This document shows positions 56,650-64,000 of a stretch of 64,000 bases of DNA, in pieces. The notes beneath the pieces were generated by a model, which made no database searches, had not been told where the DNA came from, and saw nothing but the letters and a program-made list of their open reading frames with translations. The stretch is from JAMXLJ01 sp036558745 (GTDB lineage: Bacteria; Actinomycetota; Acidimicrobiia; IMCC26256; JAMXLJ01), in NCBI GenBank assembly GCA_036558745.1, contig DATBEZ010000090.1:62001-126000 (forward strand), written 5' to 3'. The first letter of the stretch is position 1; every line of letters begins with the position of its first letter. The position numbers were made by a program, and so were the translations under genes.

Positions 56650-57048
56650 TCACTGGACGGGCACGTCGCGCCCGCCGTACACGCCGAGCGCGTAGATCAC
56701 GCTGAAGCTCAGCAGGATGTACATGAGCGACCAGAACGGGTAGTACGGCAGCCAGAACACCGCGGTGAGCGCGCCGAGCGCCGCGGCCAGGATGCCCGTC
56801 CACCGCGCGAGCTGCGAACGGGTGAACACACCGATGCCGGCGGCGAAGAGGATCGCTGCGACGATGATCCAGGTCCAGCCGTACGTCGTGAGGCTGTGGC
56901 CGAGCGCCGAGTTCTGCAGGTTCTCGGGCACCGCGCCGTCGTAGCGCAGCGCCCAGATACCGTCGATGAGGCGCATCACGCCTGCGATCATGAGCATGAT
57001 CCCGGCGAAGGTCACCCACCCGGCTCCGTAGGTCTCCTCTCGGTACAC
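56650..57048 (-). CDS. DUF7144-like four-helix membrane protein
   Basis: 132 residues with four predicted helices. The opening YGAGWVTFAGIMLMIAGVM, then GIWALRYD, and the closing FWLPYYPFWSLMYILLSFSV are typical of a small actinobacterial DUF7144-type membrane family. A GGAGG Shine-Dalgarno precedes the GTG at 57048. It converges on the P-type ATPase gene with a 3-base gap. Role unknown. Confidence 0.82.
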   Translation of the reverse strand: MYREETYGAGWVTFAGIMLMIAGVMRLIDGIWALRYDGAVPENLQNSALGHSLTTYGWTWIIVAAILFAAGIGVFTRSQLARWTGILAAALGALTAVFWLPYYPFWSLMYILLSFSVIYALGVYGGRDVPVQ

Positions 57049-57157
57049 GTCACTGCCTCCTTCGAGCCCGGCGTTCCCGGCCGCGCTCCCGGTCCAGGGT
57101 CGCGACCCGCCGGCGCCCCTGAACCATCCAGAGTGGGCGAACCGACCCGGGCGTTTC

Positions 57158-57285
57158 TCCCGAATCGCTCCGCGTCCGACCTCGGCGCCGCGCCCGACCT
57201 CGGCGCCGCTCCCGAGTCGCTCCGCGTCCGACCTCGGCGCCGCGCCCGACCTCGGCGCCGCTCCCGAGTCGCTTCGCGCCCGACG
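57158..57285. repeat. 52-bp tandem repeat, about 2.5 units
   Basis: Unit 1 57158-57209, unit 2 57210-57261, partial unit 3 57262-57285. Each begins tcccgarTcgctccgcg and contains two copies of gacctcggcgccgc. It lies in the 320-base gap between the DUF7144-like gene and the small gene at 57369, in which I see nothing else. It has no coding appearance and 1-2 mismatches between units. Confidence 0.8.
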
Positions 57286-57368
57286 TCATCCGGTCCGGAC
57301 GATGACTGCGAACAACCCCACGGCGACGATGTCCGGCGGGGTGTGGGGCATCGACGGGAGGAGGGGCG

Positions 57369-57728
57369 GTGCGCCTACGGAAGCGGCGCGGTGCTCCGTC
57401 GGCCGAGCGGTGCGAGGCGGTGTCACCGGCAGAAGCGATGATCGGGGCGCTGGACGCGGCCCTCCGGTTCTCGACGTCTCGCGAGCTGCTGGCTGCGAGC
57501 CACGTGCGGGACGTCTTCGCGATGCTCGACGCCGCGTCGCCCGTCGCGAGCGACCCGGGGCCGGTGCGCGATGCGCTCGGCCGTGCCCAGGACGCGTTCG
57601 TCGGGCGCGGCGTCGTGTCGGGCGGCGAGCTCACCGACCGTCTCCTCGACGTTCGCCTCGTCGCGCGCGCTCCGGAGCGGGCGGTCTACGTCTCGACCCG
57701 GGCTCCCCTCGGCGCGGGGACACCGTGA
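57369..57728 (+). CDS. Small hypothetical protein
   Basis: 119 residues, GTG start. The middle part (AEAMIGALDAALRFSTSREL, HVRDVFAMLDAASPV, GPVRDALGRAQDAF) is helical; the ends are Arg/Pro-rich. Family not recognised. An ATG at 57438 (MIGALDAAL) is another start. It could be a real regulator-like helical protein or a chance frame; supporting evidence is limited to helix-like periodicity and the convergent placement with the gene at 57744. Confidence 0.42.
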   Translation: MRLRKRRGAPSAERCEAVSPAEAMIGALDAALRFSTSRELLAASHVRDVFAMLDAASPVASDPGPVRDALGRAQDAFVGRGVVSGGELTDRLLDVRLVARAPERAVYVSTRAPLGAGTP

Positions 57729-57743
57729 CCTGCGCGCGCGGAC

Positions 57744-59900
57744 CTACTTGATCAGGGGGTCGCGCGGCAGCCCGAGAATGCGCTCGCCGATCTGGTTGCG
57801 CTTGATCTCCGACGTGCCACCCGCGATCGACATGGCCCGGTGCATCAGCACGAGCGTGCCGGTCATCGCGGTCGGCCCGTCGAGGAACGCGGTCTCGGGC
57901 CCCATCAGCGCGGCGAGGACCGCCGCGGCCTCGTGCCCGTTCTCCGACAGCACGAGCTTGGTCACGTTGCCCTCAGGGCCCGGTCCCCCGCCGACCACGG
58001 CCCGGTGCGCGCTCCGGAGGTTCAGCAGCTCGACCGCCTGCTGTCCGGCGACGTAGCGGCCGACCCGACCCGCGCCGCCGGGCAGGAGGTCGGGCGCCGC
58101 GTCGAGCGGACCGACGAAGGCCTCGGCCGGCATCGCCATCCCGCCCTGGCCGCCGCCGATGCTGACGCTCTCGTTCCCGAGCGTGGCGCGCGCGACCGTC
58201 CAGCCGCCGTCGACCGGACCCACCACGTCGTCGTCGGGGATGAACACGTCGTTGAAGAAGACCTCGTTGAACTCGGAGTTGCCGGTCGCCATCCGCAGCG
58301 GGCGCACCTCGACGCCGTCCGCGTGCATGTCGATCACCATGGTCGTGATGCCCGCGTGCTTGGGTGCGTCCGGGTTGGTGCGCACGGTCGCGAGTCCGAA
58401 CGCGGCCACGTGCGCACCGCTCGTCCACACCTTTTGCCCGTTCACGAGCCAGCCTCCCTCGACCCGCGTGCCGCGCGTCTTCACGCCCGCGGCGTCGGAG
58501 CCCGCGTCGGGCTCGCTGAAGAGCTGGCACCAGATGACGTCCTGGTTCAGCGCGGGGCGGACCCACCGCGCGACCTGGTCCTCGGTCGCGTGCTGGATGA
58601 GGGTGAGGATCACCCACCCCGTGATCCCGTAGGCCGGACGCTTCACACCGGCCGCGGCGAACTCCTGCTCGACGACCAGCTGCTCGACCGCGCCGGCGTC
58701 GCGGCCCCACGGCTTCGGCCAGTGGGGCATCACGTAGCCCGACTCGATCATCGCGTCGCGTGTCGCGTCGCGATCGAGCTTCGCGACCCGCTCCGCGAAC
58801 GCGCGCGCCTCGTCGCGCAACGGCTCGGCCTCGGGCGGCAGGTCGACGGAGCGCTCGCGCCGCACGCCTCGCCGGACCGCGTCGGTCACGTCCTTCGCCG
58901 CGGCCTCGGCATCGACGATCGCCTCGATCGCGGTCGCCCGCCGGAGGTACAGGTGCGCGTCGTGCTCCCACGTGAAGCCGATCCCGCCGTGGACCTGGAT
59001 GTTGAGCTGCGCGGTGAGATCGGCCGTGGGCACCGCGAGGGTCGCCGCGATCGCCGCGGTGTAGGTCCGCTGGTCGCCACCGGTCGCGGCGGCGCGCGCC
59101 GCGTCCCACACCGCGGCGGTGGAGAGCTCCGTCGCGACGAGCATGTTGGCGCAGTGATGCTTGACGGCCTGGAACATGGCGATCGGCCGTCCGAACTGCT
59201 CGCGCACCTTCGCGTACGCGGCGGCGAGCTCCGTGCACTCGCGCGCGATCCCCGTCGCCTCGGCCGCAAGGATCGTGCGGGCCAGGTCGACGAGCACCGG
59301 GCGCGCGCCGAGGAGCAGCTCCGCGGCCGCGCCGTCGAGCGTCACCCGTCCCGAGCGGCGGGTGGGATCCAGGTTCTGAGGTACCTCCACCGTCACGCCG
59401 CCCGCGGCGCGCTCGACGATCGCGACGTCGTCGCCGACGGGGACGAGCAGCACGTCGGCCAGGCCCGCGCCGAGCACGACGCCGGCAGGACCCGACGCGA
59501 CGCCGTCGCGCACGGTCACGTCACCGCCGAGCGCGACCGCGCCGGTCGTGGAGCCGTCGGCCAGCCCGGGGAGCACCCGCTTCTGCACCTCGGGCGGTGC
59601 GGCCGCCGCGATCACCGCGCTCGCGATCACCGTCGGGACGAACGGACCGGGCGCGACGGCCCGACCCAGCTCCTCCACCACGACCACGAGCTCCGGCAGC
59701 CCGAACCCGGAGCCGCCGTGCTCCTCGGGGACGTGCAGGCCGAGCCAGCCCACGTCGCGCAGCTCGTCCCAGAACGGCGGGAGCGCCTCGGTGTCCGCCT
59801 CGAGAAGGGCCCGGGCCGCACCCCGCGCGCCGTGCTTCACCAGGAAGTCGGACGCGGTCTCGGCCAGCGCGCGGTGGTCATCGGTGATGGCGATCGACAT
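57744..59900 (-). CDS. Fused double-domain acyl-CoA dehydrogenase (FadE34/ChsE3-like)
   Basis: 718 residues, two acyl-CoA dehydrogenase units in one chain. Unit 1 (about 1-350): ITDDHRALAETASDFLV ... QVHGGIGFTWEHDAHLYL. Unit 2 (about 360-718): EAEPLRDEARAFAERVAKLD, FSEPDAGSDAAGVKTRGTRV, MHRAMSIAGGTSEIKRNQIG. M. tuberculosis FadE34 (ChsE3), which oxidises steroid side-chain CoA esters, has the same size and fusion. One half provides FAD contacts, the other the general base. ATG 59900. Strongly suggests a sterol- or terpenoid-like substrate. Confidence 0.88.
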   Translation of the reverse strand: MSIAITDDHRALAETASDFLVKHGARGAARALLEADTEALPPFWDELRDVGWLGLHVPEEHGGSGFGLPELVVVVEELGRAVAPGPFVPTVIASAVIAAAAPPEVQKRVLPGLADGSTTGAVALGGDVTVRDGVASGPAGVVLGAGLADVLLVPVGDDVAIVERAAGGVTVEVPQNLDPTRRSGRVTLDGAAAELLLGARPVLVDLARTILAAEATGIARECTELAAAYAKVREQFGRPIAMFQAVKHHCANMLVATELSTAAVWDAARAAATGGDQRTYTAAIAATLAVPTADLTAQLNIQVHGGIGFTWEHDAHLYLRRATAIEAIVDAEAAAKDVTDAVRRGVRRERSVDLPPEAEPLRDEARAFAERVAKLDRDATRDAMIESGYVMPHWPKPWGRDAGAVEQLVVEQEFAAAGVKRPAYGITGWVILTLIQHATEDQVARWVRPALNQDVIWCQLFSEPDAGSDAAGVKTRGTRVEGGWLVNGQKVWTSGAHVAAFGLATVRTNPDAPKHAGITTMVIDMHADGVEVRPLRMATGNSEFNEVFFNDVFIPDDDVVGPVDGGWTVARATLGNESVSIGGGQGGMAMPAEAFVGPLDAAPDLLPGGAGRVGRYVAGQQAVELLNLRSAHRAVVGGGPGPEGNVTKLVLSENGHEAAAVLAALMGPETAFLDGPTAMTGTLVLMHRAMSIAGGTSEIKRNQIGERILGLPRDPLIK

Positions 59901-59951
59901 GGCGAGACCGTACCTCGGCCACGCCCGACCGGTCCCGGGCCCGGCCCTGTA

Positions 59952-60000
59952 CGAGATGCGGCACTGACCGTCGGAATCCGACGGTCAGTGCCGCATCTCG
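59952..60000. repeat. Palindromic intergenic repeat, copy D (perfect)
   Basis: Arms cgagatgcggcactgaccg / cggtcagtgccgcatctcg with centre tcggaatccga: perfect apart from the central base. It lies 6 bases after the stop of the minus-strand SDR gene and about 50 before the start of the dehydrogenase, so terminating the SDR transcript is the natural role. Confidence 0.9.
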
Positions 60001-60006
60001 GCTGGG

Positions 60007-60765
60007 TTACCTGGGGGCGAAGCGCTGGCCCGCGTCGAGGCGGATGGTCGAGCCGTTCAGCATCGGCGTCTCGACGATCGCGACCGCGAGGCGCGCGTAC
60101 TCCTCGGGCCGGCCCATGCGCCTGGGGAACGCGGCGTCCTTGGTCAGTGCGTCGGCGAACTCGTCGGGGATGCCCTTGGTGATCCCCGTGCTGAAGAGGC
60201 TCGGGGCGATCGACACGACCCGGATGCCCATGCTGCCGAGATCGCGCGCCATGGTGAACGTCATCCCCGCGATGCCCGCCTTCGCCGCGGTGTACGCGAC
60301 CTGGCCGATCTGACCCTCGAACGCCGCGATCGACGCGGTGTCGATGATCACGCCGCGCTCACCGTCCTCGGGCTCGTTCTTCGACATGTGGAGCGCCTGC
60401 AACCGATTCAGGTTGAACGTCGCGATGAGGTTCAGCTCGACGACGCGGCGGAAGTCGGCGAGCGGGTGCGGACCATCCTTGGCCAAGGTCCGCTTCGCGA
60501 TGCCACCGCCCGCGGTGTTGACCGCGACGTGCAGTCCGCCGAGCCGGTCGACCGCGTCGGCCAGCGCGAGCTCGACGCCCTCGTCGTCGGTGACGTCGAC
60601 CGGGTGGAACGAGCCGTCGAGCGCGGACGCGACCTCCGCGCCGGCCGACGTGGGGAGGTCCAGGATCGCGACCGACGCGCCGCGCTCGTGCAGCAGCTCC
60701 GCGGTCGCCCGCGCCATGCCCGACGCGCCCCCGACGACGACAGCCGACTTGCCCCTGATCTCCAC
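60007..60765 (-). CDS. SDR (3-hydroxyacyl-CoA dehydrogenase type II-like)
   Basis: 252 residues. VVVGGASGMARATAELL binds NAD; FHPVDVTDDEGVELAL, AVNTAGGGIAKRT, the catalytic Ser in IDTASIAAFEG, and VAYTAAKAGIAG (Tyr158, Lys162) follow. The pattern ASGMARATAE plus NTAGGGIA is that of HSD17B10-type 3-hydroxyacyl-CoA/hydroxysteroid dehydrogenases. Likely oxidises a 3-hydroxyacyl-CoA in the pathway of the neighbouring FadE34-like enzyme. GTG 60765; repeat copy D follows the stop. Confidence 0.9.
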   Translation of the reverse strand: MEIRGKSAVVVGGASGMARATAELLHERGASVAILDLPTSAGAEVASALDGSFHPVDVTDDEGVELALADAVDRLGGLHVAVNTAGGGIAKRTLAKDGPHPLADFRRVVELNLIATFNLNRLQALHMSKNEPEDGERGVIIDTASIAAFEGQIGQVAYTAAKAGIAGMTFTMARDLGSMGIRVVSIAPSLFSTGITKGIPDEFADALTKDAAFPRRMGRPEEYARLAVAIVETPMLNGSTIRLDAGQRFAPR

Positions 60766-60854
60766 CGACGCACTCCCCTTCGCTCCGAACCGCGCCCTGC
60801 GAACCGGGCGGACGCTACCGGGACGGCCGGGGCGCGGACGAATGCCGCGGCCGG

Positions 60855-62087
60855 CTACCAGACGAGGGTGAGATCGCGCACGTGGCGCAGACCGGGTGGG
60901 TACTCGAGCTGCTCGTGTCCCGGCTTGATGCGGTAGTCGGGGATGCGGCGGTGCCACTCGCGCAACGTCACGCGCAGCTCCCGCCGCGCGAGGTGCGAAC
61001 CGAGGCACCGGTGGACGCCGCCGCCGAAGGCGATATGACGGTTGACGTCGCGGTCGAAGCGCACGTCGAACGCGTCCGGCCACTCGCTCGGGTCCACGTT
61101 CGCGGCCCCGTACATCACCATGACCGCCTCGCCCTCCGCGAGCGTCGTGCCGTTGGGCAGCACGGTGTCGCACGTCGCGACACGCGGCACGCCGGCCGGC
61201 ACCGGCGACTCCCAGCGGAGGAGCTCCTCGACCGCGTTCGGGATGCACGACGGATCGCTCGCGATCTGCCGGCGGTGCTCCGGGTGGTTCGCGAGGAAGG
61301 CGTACATGCACGTGAGGGAGTCACTCACGGTGTCGAGTCCGGCGATCAGGAAGAGGAAGCAGATGTCGAGGATGTCGTCGCGCGTGAGTCGCTCGCCGTC
61401 GATCTCGGCCGCGAGGAAGCGGGACACGACGTCGTCGGTCGGGTGACGCCGGCGCTCGTCGACCAGCGCGCCGAAGTACTCGTAGATCTCCTGACCGGTC
61501 CGGTCCATCACCCCTTGACGCGTCTCCATGTCGAGCGCCGCGTTCGGATCGTGCTTCTCGGGATGAAGGATCCCGTCGCGCAGGCGCAGGAACATGCGCA
61601 GCTCGCCTTCGGGAAGTCCCATCAGTCCGAGGAACACCGAGCTCGGAAGCAGCTCCGCGAACTCCTCGGTGAAGTTGCACCCACCGTTGTCGACGAACCC
61701 GTCGATCAGCGCGTTCACACGCCGTGTGATGTCGTCCTCCTGCTCGTCCATACGCTTGGGTGCGAACAACGGGTCGAGCAGCTTGCGGTACTTCGAGTGC
61801 TGCGGCGGGTCGACGTTGAGCGGGATGAGCGGTCTCACGTTGCCGAGCTTCATGTCGACGCGCGACGAGAACAGCTCGTGATGACGCAGGACGTGGTCAC
61901 TCGACACCCGGTCGAAGCTGACCGCGAGCCCCTCGACGGCCTGCCCGCCGCCCCCGGCTTCGATCGCGGCGAGGTACCGCTCCTGGGGCGCGGTCATGTC
62001 GTTGAGGATCCCGAACATGTCCAACGCCTCGTCGGGCAGTTGCTCGACGTCCGGCGCGCCGTCGGTCGTGTCGGCGGTGTCGGTCAT
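60855..62087 (-). CDS. Cytochrome P450
   Basis: 410 residues, soluble class I bacterial P450. I-helix FLIAGLDTVSDS, the K-helix ExxR in EELLRWESPV, and the heme loop HIAFGGGVHRCLGSHLARRE with Cys361. NVDPPQHSKYRKLLDPLFAPK marks the C-helix region. Needs a ferredoxin and reductase; the nearest reductase is at 15841. Hydroxylation of a steroid or terpenoid side chain is inferred only from neighbours. ATG 62087 with a GGGGGA Shine-Dalgarno. Confidence 0.92.
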   Translation of the reverse strand: MTDTADTTDGAPDVEQLPDEALDMFGILNDMTAPQERYLAAIEAGGGGQAVEGLAVSFDRVSSDHVLRHHELFSSRVDMKLGNVRPLIPLNVDPPQHSKYRKLLDPLFAPKRMDEQEDDITRRVNALIDGFVDNGGCNFTEEFAELLPSSVFLGLMGLPEGELRMFLRLRDGILHPEKHDPNAALDMETRQGVMDRTGQEIYEYFGALVDERRRHPTDDVVSRFLAAEIDGERLTRDDILDICFLFLIAGLDTVSDSLTCMYAFLANHPEHRRQIASDPSCIPNAVEELLRWESPVPAGVPRVATCDTVLPNGTTLAEGEAVMVMYGAANVDPSEWPDAFDVRFDRDVNRHIAFGGGVHRCLGSHLARRELRVTLREWHRRIPDYRIKPGHEQLEYPPGLRHVRDLTLVW

Positions 62088-62243
62088 CGTTCGTCCCCCG
62101 TTCGGCTCCGTTCGGACCCCGCGACCTTGCATCGTGCGCGGCCCGTCGCGCCAGCGTGCCACGTGCGCGGGCCGTGGACGTGCGTCTCCGAGTCGTCACG
62201 TGATCGAATCCGGGCCCGACGGGAACGAGCGCAGGGAGGACGC

Positions 62244-63287
62244 GTGAGGTCGCACGACGTCGTCGTGGACGTGACCGAGGCCGCGGGGCTGGGCAGCCCC
62301 ACGACGACGGTCAGCACGGTGCACCTCCCCGACCGGCTCGACGGGCCGCGCACCGTGCTCTTCGCGTACCCGGGCGCGGGCTACTCGCGCGGCTACTACG
62401 ACCTGCCGGCACCGGGCTACAGCCAGGCCGCGCACCACACCGGCGACGGCGACGTCGTGGTGGCGTGCGACCACCTCGGGGTCGGCGCGAGCACGGTTCC
62501 GGACGACCCCTTCGACGTGACGCTCGAACGGATGGCGGCAGTGAACGCCGTGACCGCGCAGGTCGTCGTCGAGGGGCTGCGGGCCGGGACGCTCGTCGAG
62601 GGGATCGAGCCCGTCGACGTCGCGACGGTCGTCGGCATGGGACAGTCGATGGGCGGCTGCGTGCTCACGGTGCACCAGGCCGACCACGCGACGTTCGACG
62701 GCGTCGCGCTGCTGGGGTGGAGCGGGCTCGCCACCAACTTCCCCGCGCGCGACGGCGGCCGGCTGATCTGGTCGATGCCGCCGCGTGGCACCGATCTGCG
62801 CGCGTTCCTCGCCGGCGAGCCCGCGCTCAACGGTCCGACCGACGACGAGCTGCGCTACTGCTTCCACTGGCCCGACGAGGACCCCGACCTCATGGAGCGC
62901 GACCTCACCGCGTACCGGCCCGGCACCGACATGGTGCGCGGCGACGCGACGACGCCGTGGGGCAGCGCGACGATCCCGATGTGCACGATCACGCTGCTCG
63001 GGCCCGGCGCGGTCGCGTCGGAAGCGGCCGCGATCGACGTACCGGTGCTCGTCGCGTGCGGTGAGCGCGACGTGCTCCCCGACCCGTGGCTCGAGCCCTC
63101 GGCGTACCGCGGCTCGCGCGACGTCTCCGTCGTGGTCGTCGAGCGCATGGCGCACATGCACAACTTCGCCCGCACCCGGGAGACGCTCTGGCGTCGGACC
63201 GCCAACTTCGCGCGCGCGGTCAGTCGCGCTCCTCGAGCACCTCGACCACCTCGTCCCACCGGAGCACGAACCGCCCTCCGTTCGTGA
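62244..63287 (+). CDS. Alpha/beta hydrolase
   Basis: 347 residues. The nucleophile elbow is VGMGQSMGGCVLTVHQ with Ser135; an aspartate or glutamate near VLVACGERDVLPDP and His in VERMAHMHNFART complete the usual triad order. FAYPGAGYSRGYYDLP at residues about 34-50 forms the oxyanion part. Acts on an ester or thioester of unknown kind. GTG start with GGGAGG 8 bases upstream. Its last 68 bases overlap the convergent gene at 63220. Confidence 0.82.
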   Translation: MRSHDVVVDVTEAAGLGSPTTTVSTVHLPDRLDGPRTVLFAYPGAGYSRGYYDLPAPGYSQAAHHTGDGDVVVACDHLGVGASTVPDDPFDVTLERMAAVNAVTAQVVVEGLRAGTLVEGIEPVDVATVVGMGQSMGGCVLTVHQADHATFDGVALLGWSGLATNFPARDGGRLIWSMPPRGTDLRAFLAGEPALNGPTDDELRYCFHWPDEDPDLMERDLTAYRPGTDMVRGDATTPWGSATIPMCTITLLGPGAVASEAAAIDVPVLVACGERDVLPDPWLEPSAYRGSRDVSVVVVERMAHMHNFARTRETLWRRTANFARAVSRAPRAPRPPRPTGARTALRS

Positions 63288-63666
63288 ACACCCAGACCTC
63301 ACTCGACTCGGGCTCGCGACGCACGCCGCGGACGACGAGCTCGTGGCCCAGCCGACGGACGCGACAGCCGGGCTCGACCTCGCTCGCGGCGGCGTGCCGG
63401 AGCGCTCGTCGCGGCCCCTCCAACGTGCGCAGCACGTCGCGGGGACGCTCGAGCAGCACCGGGTCCGCGTCGGGCGCCATCCGGTAGCGGGCACTCACGA
63501 ACGGGATCCCCACGCGGGGCAGCGCGGGCCCGAAGTAGACGTCGAGACGCTCCGGGCCCCGGGCGAAGACGATCGCCTCGCCCTCCGCGCCCGTGCGCGA
63601 CTCCAGCGCCTCCCAGCCGTTGCGCGCCGCGTGGCGCCGGACGGTCCGCCACAGCGGGCTCGGCAC
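63220..63666 (-). CDS. Conserved hypothetical protein
   Basis: 148 residues, soluble, no signal peptide. It reads like a small beta-rich domain: EGEAIVFARGPERLDVYFGP, PFVSARYRMAPDADPVLL, HELVVRGVRREPESSEVWV and a closing FTNGGRFVLRWDEVVEVLEE. Family not recognised. GTG start. Because it overlaps the hydrolase 3' end by 68 bases, either the reading frame or the hydrolase stop could be slightly misjudged. Confidence 0.58.
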   Translation of the reverse strand: MPSPLWRTVRRHAARNGWEALESRTGAEGEAIVFARGPERLDVYFGPALPRVGIPFVSARYRMAPDADPVLLERPRDVLRTLEGPRRALRHAAASEVEPGCRVRRLGHELVVRGVRREPESSEVWVFTNGGRFVLRWDEVVEVLEERD

Positions 63667-63729
63667 GTGCGCCTCCTCCGGGCGTGCCGCCGGTGCGAGG
63701 CGGGGCGCCCAATAACGAGACCGATCCCA

Positions 63730-63742
63730 TAACGACCCGTCA
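63730..63742. promoter_or_regulatory. T(A)ACG-N3-CGTCA operator-like site
   Basis: TAACGACCCGTCAGAAAACG: one half-site mismatch, then the same GTCAGAAA tail seen at 24256, 24289 and 37825. It lies upstream of the TetR gene at the window edge. Confidence 0.5.
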
Positions 63743-63782
63743 GAAAACGTAGCCGGGCGGACGCGCGCACTGAGGGATGGCC

Positions 63783-63797
63783 GTGACGAATCGTCAC
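63783..63797. promoter_or_regulatory. Perfect TGACG-N3-CGTCA palindrome upstream of TetR
   Basis: GTGACGAATCGTCAC: 7-base arms around one central base. It is the most symmetric member of the site family and lies about 100 bases before the TetR start, as expected for autoregulation. Confidence 0.65.
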
Positions 63798-63896
63798 TAG
63801 CAGGTGCGGGGCCGGCCGGGACATGCTCACGGAGACCTTGGTGGGCCGGGTCGGGCGCGACGCCACACCGCCGGTGACGAGCAACGGAGACCCGTC

Positions 63897-64000
63897 CTGA
63901 ACGACGACGCCAGACCCCGTCCGGGTCGCCCCCGCGACGACACGGCCGACGAAGCGATCCTCACCGCGGCGATCGAGCTGCTCGAGAGCCACGGGTACGC
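63897..64000 (+). CDS. TetR family regulator, N-terminus only (runs off the window)
   Basis: 34 residues visible: NDDARPRPGRPRDDTADEAI, then LTAAIELLESHGY, the usual basic N-terminus and first helix of TetR proteins. There is no ATG/GTG/TTG in this frame nearby. CTG at 63897 follows a GGAG element by 7 bases and overlaps the TGA of a 25-codon open frame (CTGA). The two TGACG-type palindromes upstream suggest autoregulation and make it the candidate regulator of the shared sites elsewhere in the window. Confidence 0.7.
   Translation, partial: MNDDARPRPGRPRDDTADEAILTAAIELLESHGY

Noticed and set aside
63823..63900. A 25-residue leader peptide before TetR
   Set aside because: ATG start but a weak Shine-Dalgarno, and no repeat of a regulatory amino acid. 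Kept only as part of the finding about the TetR start.

Overview
The window is dense, very GC-rich DNA from an aerobic actinobacterium. Supporting signs are GTG/TTG starts, many leaderless promoters (a TANNNT box 6-9 bases before the start codon), an F420-type luciferase-like oxidoreductase, a PimB-like mannosyltransferase next to an ArsA/Get3-type ATPase and an SRPBCC protein, and many CoA-thioester genes. An uncultured member of Acidimicrobiia or a relative is my best guess, but that placement is inference. I see no phage, insertion sequence, CRISPR array or rRNA; the only tRNA is tRNA-Cys(GCA) at 48353-48424.

Layout. 19-7416: TetR regulator, AlaC-like aminotransferase, small membrane protein, HAD hydrolase, crotonase plus thioesterase, and two consecutive PLP decarboxylases (sphingosine-phosphate-lyase type and glutamate decarboxylase). 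7478-15353, minus strand: F420-type oxidoreductase, ROK sugar kinase, CxxC protein, ArsA/Get3 ATPase, SRPBCC protein, membrane protein, DUF218 protein, VOC protein, PimB-like GT4 and an MFS exporter. 15419-17061: a small Zn-ribbon-like protein and an FAD reductase. 17153-21739: a tight operon of NDP-forming acyl-CoA synthetase, PaaG-type crotonase, Ltp-type thiolase and DUF35 protein. 21890-27006: small protein and MerR regulator around a shared operator, amidohydrolase, double-domain CaiB transferase, dimeric-barrel protein. 27047-30475: two paralogous membrane-anchored propeller-like proteins. 30484-39583: divergent SDR/MaoC and SDR/thiolase pairs, thioesterases, TetR, acyl-CoA ligase, acyl-CoA dehydrogenase. 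39594-41283: histidine phosphatase and a thioredoxin-like gene interrupted by one in-frame UGA. 41309-57728: mostly housekeeping (secreted DmfA2-like protein, NUDIX, aconitase, tRNA-Cys, a PAP2-kinase-flippase fusion, DHA2 transporter, P-type ATPase). 57744-64000: fused FadE34-like dehydrogenase, SDR, cytochrome P450, alpha/beta hydrolase and the start of a TetR gene.

How it fits together. CoA ligases, dehydrogenases, crotonases, MaoC, SDR, thiolases, CoA-transferase, P450 and thioesterases suggest degradation of branched or cyclic lipid-like acids, for example steroid or terpenoid side chains. Several of these transcription units share a TGACG-N3/4-CGTCA palindrome, often followed by AGAAA. 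Two more sites lie upstream of the TetR gene at the right edge, which makes that protein the candidate regulator.

The most unusual signal is at 40561. A single TGA replaces the first cysteine of the thioredoxin-type motif in an otherwise continuous 358-codon frame, and a GC-rich stem-loop starts 15 bases later: a candidate selenoprotein. Second is a four-copy, roughly 47-bp palindrome that fills gene-end gaps. Third is a perfect 19-bp inverted repeat translated as the linker of the double CaiB protein.
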